64,000 nucleotides of DNA. It comes from Perca fluviatilis. Taxonomy: Eukaryota; Chordata; Actinopteri; Perciformes; Percidae. The stretch lies in the NCBI RefSeq assembly GCF_010015445.1, contig NC_053116.1, positions 5,407,568-5,471,567 of the forward strand. The letters run 5' to 3'. Shown piece by piece: positions 1-9,544 of this stretch (position 1 is the first letter of the stretch; the number at the start of each line of letters is the position of its first letter). The translations under genes and the position numbers were made by a program. The notes beneath the pieces are model-generated. The model made no database searches and was not told the origin of the DNA. It saw only the letters and a list, made by a program, of their open reading frames with translations.

Positions 1-520
1 CAGTCGTAAACCTGAAGTTCCACGACAATCTACAGTGCCGCTTATTGACGAAAATCCCACTTTTCATGCAGTGGATAGGCCGGTATGGACGCCAGGAAAT
101 TTGACTGTCCGCCAGAGCCATAGATCGGCACTTTCTCCATAGAATTACAGATACTTAACCGGGTCTAGCGGTCATACACCAGCAGCGGTGACACATTTCG
201 AGTGACAAGTAGTAGAAACAGGAAAATCAACAACAATCTCAGCAGAGGTAAGCGGCGAAACACACACATCAGCAGCATCTTGAAACCTGCAGGATTGTTA
301 GTTCTAGATTGTTAGAAATTCACACCGCAGAGCTTCAAGTCCTGCAGCTGGAATCAGAAGATCATCACATTATAAATCTAGCAGTGTATAAAAATGAATG
401 TGAATCGCATGATTCATTGCCATCACTGTTGACTACTGTTCCCCCTGCTTCTTCAACATGTTAACTACCACCAACGACGGCTCTGGTTTCAGAAGTGTTT
501 TTCCCCATTCAATTGTTCCA
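1..520. other. Unassigned spacer
   Basis: No ORF of note, no recognisable RNA and no clear repeat. The first 170 bases have a fold-back-repeat flavour, but no partner arm is in the window. Confidence 0.4.
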
Positions 521-754
521 TTAAAGTGCCCATATTATGAAAAAAACACTTTTTCTGGGATTTGGGGTGTTCTTTTGTGTCTCTGGTGCTTCCACACACA
601 TACAAACTTTGAAAAAAATCCATCCATGCTGTTTTGAGTGAGATACGGTTTCTGAATGTGTCCTGCTTTCAGTCTCCTAGTGAGCTGTTCAAAATCGGCC
701 TCGGACTGTGACGTCACAGTCCGAAATGAGCTGGCTAACCACAACCGTTAGCTC

Positions 755-790
755 GTAGCGTTAGCGTTAGCCGGCTAACGCTAACGCTAG
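755..790. repeat. Perfect 36-bp palindrome
   Basis: Every base from 755 to 772 pairs with 790 to 773, with no spacer. It is built from GTTAGC/GCTAAC repeats inside the TTAA element. Confidence 0.95.
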
Positions 791-871
791 CATGCTACGT
801 CGTTCTCAATAGCAAAGCACTGCTACAACACACACAAGTTCACCATAATCTACAAAAGAACTACTTACATG

Positions 872-900
872 TGCTCCCAGCACAAGTAGTGCTGGGAGCA
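872..900. repeat. Hairpin, 12-bp arms, 5-base loop
   Basis: Arms TGCTCCCAGCAC (872-883) and GTGCTGGGAGCA (889-900) are perfect complements. It lies inside the TTAA element, so it is more likely transposon structure than a terminator. Confidence 0.9.
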
Positions 901-1237
901 GTCTCCCAGCTAATCCTGCCTTGTAACTGACCAAAGTTGAAGAAACAGCCTTTCTTTTACTGTCTCTAGAGTTAGCTAGCTGACATGCTCTACATCTGAG
1001 CTACTGCGCATGTGCGAGTGCAATCAAAGATAGTACAGAAGAAGAAGATGAAAAGAGGTCTCACTCTGTAGCTAAAACAGAAACCAGGTGAAAAGAGGAT
1101 CTGCAGCAGTGAGAGAGAGCTGTGCAGTAAAACAACAATATGGTGTTTTTTGAAAATTAAACCATGTAAACTCTATTCTGGTACAACCTTAAAATACAGT
1201 TATGAACCTGAAAATGAGCATAATATGGGCGCTTTAA

Positions 1238-2410
1238 CGTCTGGAACCAAGCCAACATGCTACGAGAGGACTCATGACCATAAAACATTTGATCTGGTGC
1301 AAAAATATTTTCTTTTTTAGAATGGCAAAAAATACAAAAGTACAAGACTGTGTACATAAATGAGACGCGATATTAGATACTAAAAAGTTTTGCTTGCAGT
1401 AAGTAAAGCAGGCCATGACTTGGGTGGGAGGTGCATAAGGAGATGGACAGATAATTACAAAGAGTTAAAAGAACTCACTGTCTCATGCAGTTTTACGTAT
1501 CAGGCCTGCATTTGTCTTTAAAATCTTCTATTTTACTTTTTCACACTCCTGAGAGTCAAGGCATATTCACTGTAGGTGTATTATGTTGCCCTTTTAAAAA
1601 CAGCATCAGCCCATATCCTGAAGGATTGCAGGTAACCAAATGTTAGAGTTTATTAATGGCTCTCTAATCGCCACCGCAGCAGTGACTCTGGCAGGTCTCC
1701 TCTCTGGTTGGATGCAGCTACTTTGCCCACTGAGTCACCACATACGCTTCACCCCAACTCCATTAGTGCTGCTTGCCTCCCCCCACTCCTTTCATCTCCT
1801 CCAGACTAGTCAGAATTTTCTCCCTGTACCATTTACTTCCATCCCTCCTCCTACTTCTCTTTTGCATCACCCTGGCTTCCAGATGGCGGAAGATGGAGAG
1901 AGGATGACAAGAAAGCAGCAGGGAAACAGTCTGAGTGGCCAAATGGGAACGCCTCGGCATCTCTCTGTCTGTCTTTCAACTCCATCCTTTTAAGTCATAT
2001 GATTCATTTTGATGTCAAGAGCAACCACACCTCTGTTTCTTCACAGCCCTCCCTGCTCACTTTGTGTAACCCACTTACACACACATTTTACATTGCAAAG
2101 AAAAGAGAAAAACAATTAGGAATAAATCACACATGTAAAACCTTGCCTTAAGAGTGTGTGGCTTGAGATGATTTTATGCTTGACATTTTACTTTGTCCTC
2201 CAAAGGGGCAATAATTGCCTCCACGAGAGAAAAAGCACTGCCATGTTTTAGATTTCTGATCCCATCACATTGACATATTATTGGCAGTGACAGGTATCTT
2301 GCCATTGCTAGGCAACCACATAAAAAGCTGACAATCATTTGTGAGCCTGCTTTAGCGACAAATGAAGAGCTACAGTGATGTAACCATCCAAATTATTATT
2401 TAAAGAGGTT
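1238..2410. other. Spacer without recognised gene
   Basis: A 117-codon open frame at 1640-1993 is proline/serine/histidine-rich and low in complexity. It overlaps an equally open antisense frame and shows no family motif, so it is not annotated as a gene. Confidence 0.5.
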
Positions 2411-2625
2411 GACAATTCATGCTTGATGTTGGAAATCGGTCGCTTGTTTCAAAGCGTTTTAACCATGCTCTCATCAGCAGATTGAGTTTCTCTTTTGTCA
2501 CGGAACTGTTGGACTGGAAGTCCACTACTTTGGTCTGGACTGAAATATCTCAACAAATATTGGATGGACATTTTGTAAAGGCTTTCATGATCTCCAGAAG
2601 ACAAATTCTAATTACCTTGATGGAC
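2411..2625. repeat. Dispersed fish repeat fragment
   Basis: The stretch around 2530-2620, with the theme 'ggtctggactgaaatatctcaacaa', resembles a repeat I associate with many teleost genomes. No ends or duplication were found. It directly precedes the L1 ORF1, so part of it could be L1 5' UTR. Confidence 0.35.
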
Positions 2626-2638
2626 CTCAAAATGTGAA

Positions 2639-3527
2639 ATGCCTTCAGGAGCAAAAAAACCGTTCTCGCTGCCGTTTACCCGAGAACAAAGGTCTACTAG
2701 CATGGCTAACAGGGCGACAGCTAGCACGGCTACTGATGCTAACGCGGACCTATGCATGGAGCAGGCTATGACAAGGGTCCTGGAAAAGCAACAAAATGCG
2801 CTTCGATCAGCGGTACGCATCGCACTGCAGTGTGATAGAAATTGACACCTCGCTGCAACACATCACGACAGAGATTGAGAGGCAGGGAGCTACGGTACAG
2901 GACTTGGTTGAACGACTAGATAAAGCGCAGGGAGACAACAGGCAGATGAGAAACGCGGTGAAAGCCTGCATTGATGACCAGAAGAAATTTGAGTTTAAGC
3001 TAGCCAAAATGGAGGACAGGTCGACATATTAAAACGTGCGCATCATTGGACTGAAGGAGGGCAGCGAAAAAGATGACCCAGGGGGATTCCTGTAAAAGCA
3101 GTTACCGGTGTGGATCCCCTCCTTGCTGAACAGGGCTATCATCGAAATTGACAGAGCTCACAGAATTTACGGCAAGGGTACGCTGATTTTCAGGTGTTTG
3201 AGATACCAGGACCATCAGGCAATCCTTCAGGGGGCAAGACAAGTACAACAGGCTGACCAGATTCGGGATTCCAATGCAACGCTGCGCTTTAAACCTGACT
3301 ACAGTGCCAGGAATTTATAGGAGTACAGCGAAAGTTACATGCAAAAGGCATCCCAAACTTTCTGATTTATCCAGCCACCCTGAAAGTAAACCGCGGAGGG
3401 AGAACGATCACATTCACTACAGCCAAGGATGCGGACATGTTCTGTCGAGATCTGGATATGGACGATGAAGATGTGACTTCCACGTTTGACTCGAAGACAC
3501 TGTATGTAAGTCTGGGAGCCAAGCTTT
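2639..3527 (+). pseudogene. L1 ORF1 protein (RNA-binding chaperone), frameshifted
   Basis: Read across three frames, this gives an L1 ORF1-type protein: a polar N-terminus from the ATG at 2639, a long heptad-rich coiled-coil helix (about 2840-3010), then an RRM-like block with NVRIIGLKEG at about 3034, and a C-terminal block ending near 3527. In intact elements the protein trimerises through the coiled coil and coats L1 RNA in the cytoplasm. Breaks visible here: a frame change near 2800-2830, a stop at 3030-3032 (TTAAAAC after DRSTY), a stop near 3093, another frame change near 3240-3300. The L1 clade assignment rests on domain order and the RRM motif. It cannot encode a working protein. Confidence 0.65.
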
Positions 3528-3611
3528 AAAGGGACATCTGATTAGGCTGAAAACATGATGACCGTGGATTTTGCAATTTATAATCTATGTTTAATGCTCT
3601 TACATGGCTGT

Positions 3612-3656
3612 TTTTTATATATATATATACTGTATATATGTATATGTATACATAGG

Positions 3657-3728
<72 letters not shown>
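3612..3728. repeat. (TA)n microsatellite
   Basis: Imperfect TA/TG repeats from 3612 are followed by an uninterrupted TA tract from 3661 to 3728. It lies between the L1 ORF1 and ORF2 remnants. Confidence 0.97.
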
Positions 3729-3732
<4 letters not shown>

Positions 3733-4149
3733 CTATGTGTGCTTCTAGACTGAAAGAACAGGATGAACATAAATGTTATAATCTATGTCTACTACTCTTA
3801 CATGGCTGGTTTTGTTCTTTTTATATAGCCTATATATGGGTGAGACCTAGTTCTAGGGTTTTTGTAACATTGCTCATGTTTAACATAGGACTGACTAGAC
3901 CTGTGTCAGTTAACCTGTGACTTTAGACTGTGAGGGGGGGGGGCAGTTTTGGGCTGGGGTTTTGTGCGAGCAGCATTTGTTGCGGCCACATATCTTACAG
4001 AGAGGGGAGGAGGTCTGTGGTCTCAGAGGGTTAGGGGATTTATTTAATGTTTTTATGTTTCTGCTTAGCCCTAACAATTCACCCTTTGCTACAAATTTAC
4101 AAGCAAATGCCGGTAGGGTAATCAAGACATGTATATGTGTAAATGTTGA

Positions 4150-4285
4150 GGATGGCTGAGCTTTCAATCCTCTCAGGGGCTGAATGGGCCTATTAAACAA
4201 GCTGAATTCCTGGACTATTTAAGAAGGGAGAACATAGACGTGCCGCTTATTCAAGAGTCACATTTACGTAAAAGAGATGTACTGT
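4150..4285 (+). pseudogene. L1 ORF2 endonuclease, N-terminal stub
   Basis: The frame at about 4172-4272 reads NGPIKQAEFLDYLRRENI and then LIQESHL, the typical start of an L1 ORF2 apurinic-type endonuclease, in which QE(S/T)H carries a metal-binding glutamate. The frame is lost just after, and the rest of the endonuclease, reverse transcriptase and C-terminal domain are absent. This places the internal deletion of the L1 shortly after residue 40 of ORF2. Confidence 0.65.
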
Positions 4286-4455
4286 AAATTGTCTACAAAA
4301 TAAATACTTCAGGTTGCTGCTGGTGGGATTTTGGTTAGTTTGTTTTGTTTTCCTCAAGACCGCAGAGGGTGAGGGGTGATAGAGGGTTTATTTCCTTTGT
4401 AATCTTTTTTTTTTTTTTTTGTTCTGTAGAAAGAATTGTCATAAAAAAAAATAAA

Positions 4456-4890
4456 CAAGATCCATCCCTACCCGACAATTACAGACTATGTCAAAGCTCC
4501 CCTTTATATCCAAACTTTTAGAAAAGGTTCGTTCAAATCAGCTTACCCAAGCTCTCAAACCACAATATACTTAATAAATTAATAAATTAGGTTTTCGTCA
4601 GAAGCACTCCACAGAGACCAGTCTCCTCAAAATTTCAAATGACATTATGATGTCCTCTGATGCTGAAAATAATTCTGTTCTGGTGCTGCTTGATATCAGC
4701 ATTCAGATACTGTTGATCATTGCATCATGATAGACAAGATAGACTTTATTAATCCCACACTGGGGAAATTCCTTAGGCTCAGAGACTGGGTGGGCATCTC
4801 TGGGAGAGCCCTTGATTGGTTTTCTTCATATTTGTTAGGTAGGAGTTTTTCAATGGCTGCTGGCCCTTATATGTCTGAGTTTGCTGCCTT
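4456..4890 (+). pseudogene. LINE reverse transcriptase fragment (CR1/Rex1-like)
   Basis: Discontinuous frames give reverse-transcriptase fingers and palm: NYR..., a block like SKLLEKV (about 4512), SNQLTQALK (about 4533), a stretch like STETSLLKISND (about 4600-4645), VLVLLDIS (about 4678-4700, motif A before the catalytic Asp, which is lost), then LRDWVGISGRALDWFSSYL (about 4777-4835). Stops and frame changes are frequent, and a 39-bp foreign piece sits at 4736-4774. It directly follows the L1 A-rich end, so either the L1 inserted beside it or this piece is an older host. The family resembles the LINE tail at 41890-42330. Confidence 0.65.
4736..4774 (+). mobile_element. 39-bp LINE-tail insertion inside the RT remnant
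   Basis: Removing these 39 bases rejoins the reverse-transcriptase frame exactly (MID followed by RLRDWVG). The piece, ending in TGGGGAAATTCCTT, matches the 'tagactttatt-gatccc' tail found at the 3' end of several fish LINEs. GATAGAC occurs both just before it (4729-4735) and inside its start (4738-4744). Confidence 0.6.
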
Positions 4891-5343
4891 ATAATGTGCG
4901 GTGCCCCCGATAAAAGTCTCATCATTTAATAAATTTAATACCTGAGGAGTAAATCTCATCAGCGTCAGGGAGCCAATAAGCATGCAGCATGCTTCTAACA
5001 AGATCTAATAATGGTGCTGATTGGCTGTCTAACGTTACACTTCGTAGAGTCATTTGTCATGGTTACATTAACAACTACATGGTTATGTAATAACTCCTCT
5101 CATGCATGATAATCTGGTAAGAGAACAGACTAAATACACACGAGCAAAAACCCCAAGACAAAATTCCCGCAAACCTCTGTATTCACATACAAATGAATGT
5201 GTTTTTGTTTTGGCCAGCTTCACTACACAGTTTTCCTTCAATTTATGTACTTCAGGGGCCGAGAACACTCATCCAAGAACACCAATCTCACACTCAGTCA
5301 GCAACTATCCAATCACAGCTAAATGAGTTTGTCAATATCAACC
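4891..5343. other. Spacer, repeat-like
   Basis: AT-rich sequence with short ORFs in both directions that are not supported by any motif. No boundary could be drawn. Confidence 0.4.
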
Positions 5344-5753
5344 TGACAAAAGAGCTGAGCAAGCTGCAGCAAACCTGGAGCACATTCTGTCGTCCTGTCG
5401 GGCAGGACTGACTGAGGGGATGTTCAGGTGGCGCCATGATCATGTGCTGGCGCAACTGGCCGATGGACTGGAGAAGGAGAGGAAGTGGAAAAGCGCCAAG
5501 GTCCAAGACAAAGCCCCCCGCTTCATTGGCTTCCTCAGGCCTGGGGAGAAGGCAGGCAAGGAGGACAGATGTTTAGGGATCCTTGGTACGGCAGAGGACT
5601 GGGAGATGAGAGTTGACCTCGGAAGGCAACTCAAGTTTCCAGAGGAGATTGCCGTCACCAGCCACCGACCAGATATCGTGCTCTGGTCCCAAAGCAACAA
5701 GGCAGGTGGCCCTAATAGAGCTGACGGTACCCTGGGAGGAAAGGATCGAGGAG

Positions 5754-6779
5754 CAGTGTTGGGAGTAACGGCGTTATTTTTTCAGTAACGGAGTAATCTA
5801 ATTAATTACTTTTCCAATCGTTGCAACGCTGTTATCATTACTGAGAATGTAAAGTGGCGCGTTACTACAATTTGGTTGAATGAAGCGCGAGGTGTCAGGC
5901 TTTGGCTACACATCAGCTGTCTGGAGAGATGCGATGATGATTGGCTGGGTGGGCGGATGCCCTGCTCATGCTGTCTCACTGCACGCTCTGACTACCACTA
6001 AACACAAGACAGCAACAATGGCGACGAGCCAGGGAAATTCAAAGGTAGCGTTCTCGAACTGGTAGTGCCGGCACTACTTCTTGCTCATTGAAATTAAAGG
6101 CAAGAATGTTTATGTAACATGCACGCTATGCCCAGGAAAAAAGACTTTATCCACGTCTGCCTCAAGCAACTTGAATCTTATGAAGCACCTCACATCAACA
6201 CATGCTAACACGACACTTGTTGCTGCTGCTAACCCAACCCCAAGCCCAAATGCAGCTAGTATGAGCTCCAGCGAAGGAGACGGAGCCACTCTGTTAAACG
6301 AGTTGGATAGTGTTCTGTTTATTGTGCAGTAGGCCTAATATACATTTACAGAGATTTGCAGATTTTCCTTTGTTTCTTTTTACCCAAGTTTACATTTGTG
6401 TGTCTTCATTTTGCACTTGAATTTTATTTTCAATATTTATTTTTTATGTTTTTATTTCTATGCATATCATATGGCAGGCTGCAATCTATTGAGTTCAAAT
6501 AAATACCAAATGTTCTAAAATACTGTAAATAGTGTTTTTATTCTTCAGTCAGTTAATATAAACATCTTTGATGTTAAAGATGTTATAGAACTTAATAACG
6601 TTATACCGTAGAACATAAAAAATAACGTCACAGTTACTTTGCTGAGTAACTAATTACTTTTACAATGTGGTAACTGAGTTACTAACTCAGTTACCACATT
6701 GTAAAACTCAGTTACTTTTTGGGAGAAGTAATTTGTAACTGTAACTAATTACTCTTTTAAAGTAAGATGACCAACACTG
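5754..6779 (+). mobile_element. hAT DNA transposon, internally deleted
   Basis: The left end is CAGTGTTGGGAGTAAC and the right end is CCAACACTG. The 8-bp duplication TCGAGGAG is perfect at 5746-5753 and 6780-6787. It carries a BED zinc-finger start (6018-6332) but no hAT catalytic domain or dimerisation region, and at 1026 bp is far shorter than a full element. Subterminal sequence is rich in GTAACT repeats, including an inverted pair near 6662-6722. It inserted into the nuclease-like pseudogene. Confidence 0.93.
6018..6332 (+). pseudogene. BED-type zinc finger from hAT transposase, with in-frame stop
   Basis: The ATG at 6018 opens a frame that continues to 6330 except for an amber stop at 6063-6065. 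It shows the BED finger ligands CTLC (about 6121-6132) and, after a basic stretch, KHLTSTH (about 6184-6204). BED fingers bind the transposon ends in hAT transposases. The frame ends in Ser/Ala-rich sequence without any RNase-H-like core, so this is the N-terminal remnant of a deleted transposase. Confidence 0.75.
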
Positions 6780-7040
6780 TCGAGGAGGCACATGAATGCA
6801 AGCTAGGGAAGTATCAGTCCCTCATCTCTGAGAGCCAGCAGAGGGGTTGGGGAGCCTGGAATCTACCTGTGGAGGTGGGTTGCAGGGGGTTCCCGGGACA
6901 GTCACTGTGGAGAGTATTGGGGATGCTTGGGCTAACCCCAACAACATATCAAAGCAGGCAGAGGCAGCGTCCAGATGGCTGTGGTTAAAGAGGAGTGAGC
7001 GGTGGCTAAACCAGGCTGGCAGAGGAGGCGGGGGTCAGAG

Positions 7041-7416
7041 CTGAGTGGTGAAGTCTTGAATGGCCAAGGCAGCAGTTCCAGGATGCTGGTTCTGCTGTCA
7101 AGCCCCATTGAGGTGTCGTGGGCTAGTTGACGAAACACCGGTGAAGTGGGGTGCCACCCCACATAAGGAGTAGGACATAAGTCCTGCCAAGTGCGGTGGC
7201 TGCGATATACCCTATCATTTAAAGACATTCACAATTTACACCTATTATTTAAAGGAATGCTCCACTATGTATATGTACTGTATTGCATACTGTATTTTTT
7301 TTTTAACTAAACCCCTGTAGTCTTCTGCTGAGGAGAGCAGCTATTCATCGTAGATTCACTGCAGTTACAGCAGATCCAGTGACAGAAAACAGCAAAGACA
7401 CAATAACATAACTAAA
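7041..7416. other. Spacer after the nuclease-like pseudogene
   Basis: The first 150 bases (to about 7210) may be the 3' part of the same retroelement, since they stay GC-rich. After 7215 the sequence is AT-rich and unremarkable. Confidence 0.35.
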
Positions 7417-8130
7417 GGGGGCTTTCACACCTGCCTCATTTAGTTGGCACTATGGCACTAGAGTTGGTTGTCCCCCTTGGTGCGGTTCATTTGGGCAGGT
7501 GTGAACACAGCAATCAAACTCAAATGCGCACCAGAAGCGGAACAAACAAGTGTACTGAGACCTGCTTGATGATGTCTCGGTACGCTTTCAATCCAACACT
7601 GGAGCGCTTCGTTTGTGGTGAGAACGTGATCCGACTATATATAATCCTTCAGTCTGAGCTAATGTCTCCTGTAGTCAGGTGTGCTTAGCAATATGTAATG
7701 CACCAGAGCAGCAAACTGTAGCAGCTTGCAATGTTTCTCTCCCAGAAACAGACTGCGGTCAAGCTCGCCGTCCGTCACTCATCTCAGTAGTCAAACCAGC
7801 CGCCGCTGAAGTTGAAGACAGACACCGGCACAGCAGAGGGAAGTCTCGGTGACAGGTCTGATTATTTAAATGAAATGAGCTTGGAGATGCAATAAATATG
7901 CACTAGTAGACACAGGACCTTCTTCCTGTATTTACTTTCTTGCTCCAGGCCCAGACACATCCGACCAATAAGAGTGGTCGGATAATAAGTGGACGTTCTT
8001 GCATGGTTTGTAATGACGCATTTTGGTACACATGGATTTTTCCAGCTATGAAACGAAACCGAACCAAGGGGAAATTGCTCCAACTGATTCGGACCAAAGC
8101 AAACTATACTATAGGTGTGAAAACGCCTGT
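7417..8130. mobile_element. Short inverted-repeat DNA transposon (MITE)
   Basis: The left end GGGGGCTTTCACACCT (about 7417) and right end AGGTGTGAAAACGCC (about 8114-8128) are inverted partners. The inner parts mirror each other as well (TTGGTGCGGTTCATTT against the 'cgaaccaagg' region). The ORFs on both strands inside are by-products. No target duplication was settled, so the exact edges are uncertain by a few bases. Confidence 0.65.
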
Positions 8131-8548
8131 GTGTGTTTTCCTTCCAGTGGAGCTACAATGGAGGCGTACTGTCAGGAGCAGTGTGCAGCACATTGCAGGT
8201 GCTAACTGGGTCAATAAACAAATGCCAATACACATTTTTCTCGCTGTAAGAAGTGTCTCACTATGAAGGTTTACCTTGGAATGTGTTCCCTTATATAAAT
8301 ACAAATTACTGTTTCCACTTAGACATGTCTAAATGCTTTGTGAAAATCCTATTACCCTCTTCATTATGTCCAATAATAGTACTTGCATTTGGCATTAATT
8401 AAGACCATATGCCTGCTTATGATCTTATTAGCGGCAAAGCAGCTTACAGACACTCATATATCTCTCATGGCATTCACTTCACATCTTTGGAATATATAAA
8501 TGACTCTCAATGTCATCTTGTTATTCTGTAATTCTTTCTATGTATTAA
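8131..8548. other. AT-rich spacer
   Basis: No gene, repeat boundary or RNA motif seen. Confidence 0.5.

Positions 8549-8629
<81 letters not shown>
8549..8629. repeat. (AC)n microsatellite
   Basis: About 40 AC units with a single interruption near 8600. Confidence 0.98.
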
Positions 8630-8631
<2 letters not shown>

Positions 8632-9440
8632 TGTAATGCCAGCTGACATCCGAAATAATGTCACTACAAACAGGTTGTTCTCCCTCCTGATTACAACTAA
8701 TTAACTTGTTCTCAGAAGCCAAACAATGTTGATGAGTGTGTGGTTTGTTAGTGTGCAGACCATCAGAAGTGGAGAATGACAAAGAATGGGTCCATTTGAA
8801 AAGCTTTAAAAGCCAGTCTTAATTTGGCATTGAGTGCAAAAGTGTTCACCAGACAAAATGCAAATAATCTAAGTGCCAGTGCAACCTTGCTGGCCAGTGT
8901 CAAGTGTCAACCAGGGAACATGACATTTTAATCAGGCAAGGCACTCGAAATGTATCATCATTGTAATTCATTTAATTTAGGCCAACCAAAAGGTTCACAT
9001 GACAGTTGAAATTAATTGTACTCTGACATTTGTGTTGTCAGCTGTTTCTGTCATGGTGGTATTTGAAAAGAAAGCAACTGCTCAGGCTAGGATTACAGTA
9101 ATTTGTTTCTCTCCTTGTTAATTATCTCTGAAATCCTAGAGGAGATCCCAACGTTTCCAAAGATAGCAAAGATGTTGGATTGAAATGTAAAAGAAATGTG
9201 TAAAAAATTATGTTATAATGGAGGCAAAAAAGACATATTTGAATACCGTATTTCACTCAAGTTTGAATCAGCTATTGGAACAAACATGTTATAAAGATGT
9301 ACATGTGTGCCATTCTGTGTATTTCCGAACATTGAAGGAATTTGTAGAAATGAAAAATAATCAATGTCATTAATATCAATTTCTCAAATCATTTGAATTT
9401 TGATTTTTATTGCTGAGATCTGGTGATACGGTAACATCAC
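8630..9440. other. AT-rich, single-copy-looking spacer
   Basis: No recognisable repeat ends, coding frames or RNA structures. This is one of the few stretches that could be ancestral single-copy DNA. Confidence 0.4.
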
Positions 9441-9442
9441 TA

Positions 9443-9544
9443 CACACAATTTTAAGAGTCTAGAGATAGATAGATAGTTAGATAGATAGACTGATGGCTG
9501 GGCGGATGTATGGATGATACACACAATTTTAAGAGTCTAGCGAT
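9443..9544. repeat. Direct repeat flanking a GATA microsatellite
   Basis: ACACAATTTTAAGAGTCTAG occurs near 9447 and again near 9522. Between them is a GATA tract (about 9467-9490) that degrades to GGATGGATG. Confidence 0.85.

Larger units (their letters stand above)
525..1233. mobile_element. TTAA-flanked fold-back element, family A (Kolobok-like)
   Basis: The element is bounded by TTAA at 521-524 and 1234-1237. Its ends are inverted: AGTGCCCATATTATG on the left and CATAATATGGGCGCT on the right. A TTAA target with AG...CT ends fits Kolobok; piggyBac also uses TTAA but usually has CCC-type ends. No transposase is present, so it is non-autonomous. It holds a perfect 36-bp palindrome (755-790) and a 12-bp-arm hairpin (872-900). 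The ORF-like stretches inside are not supported as genes. Boundaries are well supported; the superfamily is inferred. Confidence 0.8.
2600..4455 (+). mobile_element. Internally deleted L1-type LINE
   Basis: The order is ORF1 (2639-3527), an AT-rich inter-ORF stretch, the first codons of the ORF2 endonuclease (about 4150-4280), then within about 150 bases a T-tract and an A-rich end (about 4408-4455). Nearly all of ORF2 is missing although the 5' part is kept. That is the reverse of normal 5' truncation, so an internal deletion is inferred. Confidence 0.6.
5344..7040 (+). pseudogene. Retroelement-type C-terminal domain with PD-(D/E)xK-like signature, split by a hAT
   Basis: The frame from about 5344 reads NLEHILSSC, then RWRHDHVL (about 5426), a basic linker, ...VDLGRQLKFP (about 5615), then RPDIVLWS (about 5668). 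A one-base frame change near 5700 leads to IELTVPWEE just before the hAT at 5754. After the hAT and its duplicated TCGAGGAG, the frame resumes at 6788 with HECKLGKY, then PVEVGCRGF, and WLWLKRSERW near the end. I recognise this as a domain found at the C-terminus of retroelement-like polyproteins in fish and cnidarians. The spacing of PD, E-x-T and K resembles a PD-(D/E)xK nuclease core; that function is inferred. NLEHILSSC looks like the end of a zinc-binding RT-associated motif. The upstream reverse transcriptase is not in the window. Confidence 0.55.

Noticed and set aside
872..900. Transcription terminator hairpin
   Set aside because: No T-run follows, and it is internal to a fold-back element in a eukaryote.
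1640..1993. 117-codon plus-strand ORF
   Set aside because: Low-complexity Pro/Ser/His composition, an open antisense frame over the same bases and no motif.
3555..3920. 121-codon ORF with a long Tyr-Ile run
   Set aside because: It translates the (TA)n microsatellite.
8513..8782. 89-codon minus-strand ORF rich in Val-Cys
   Set aside because: It translates the (AC)n microsatellite.
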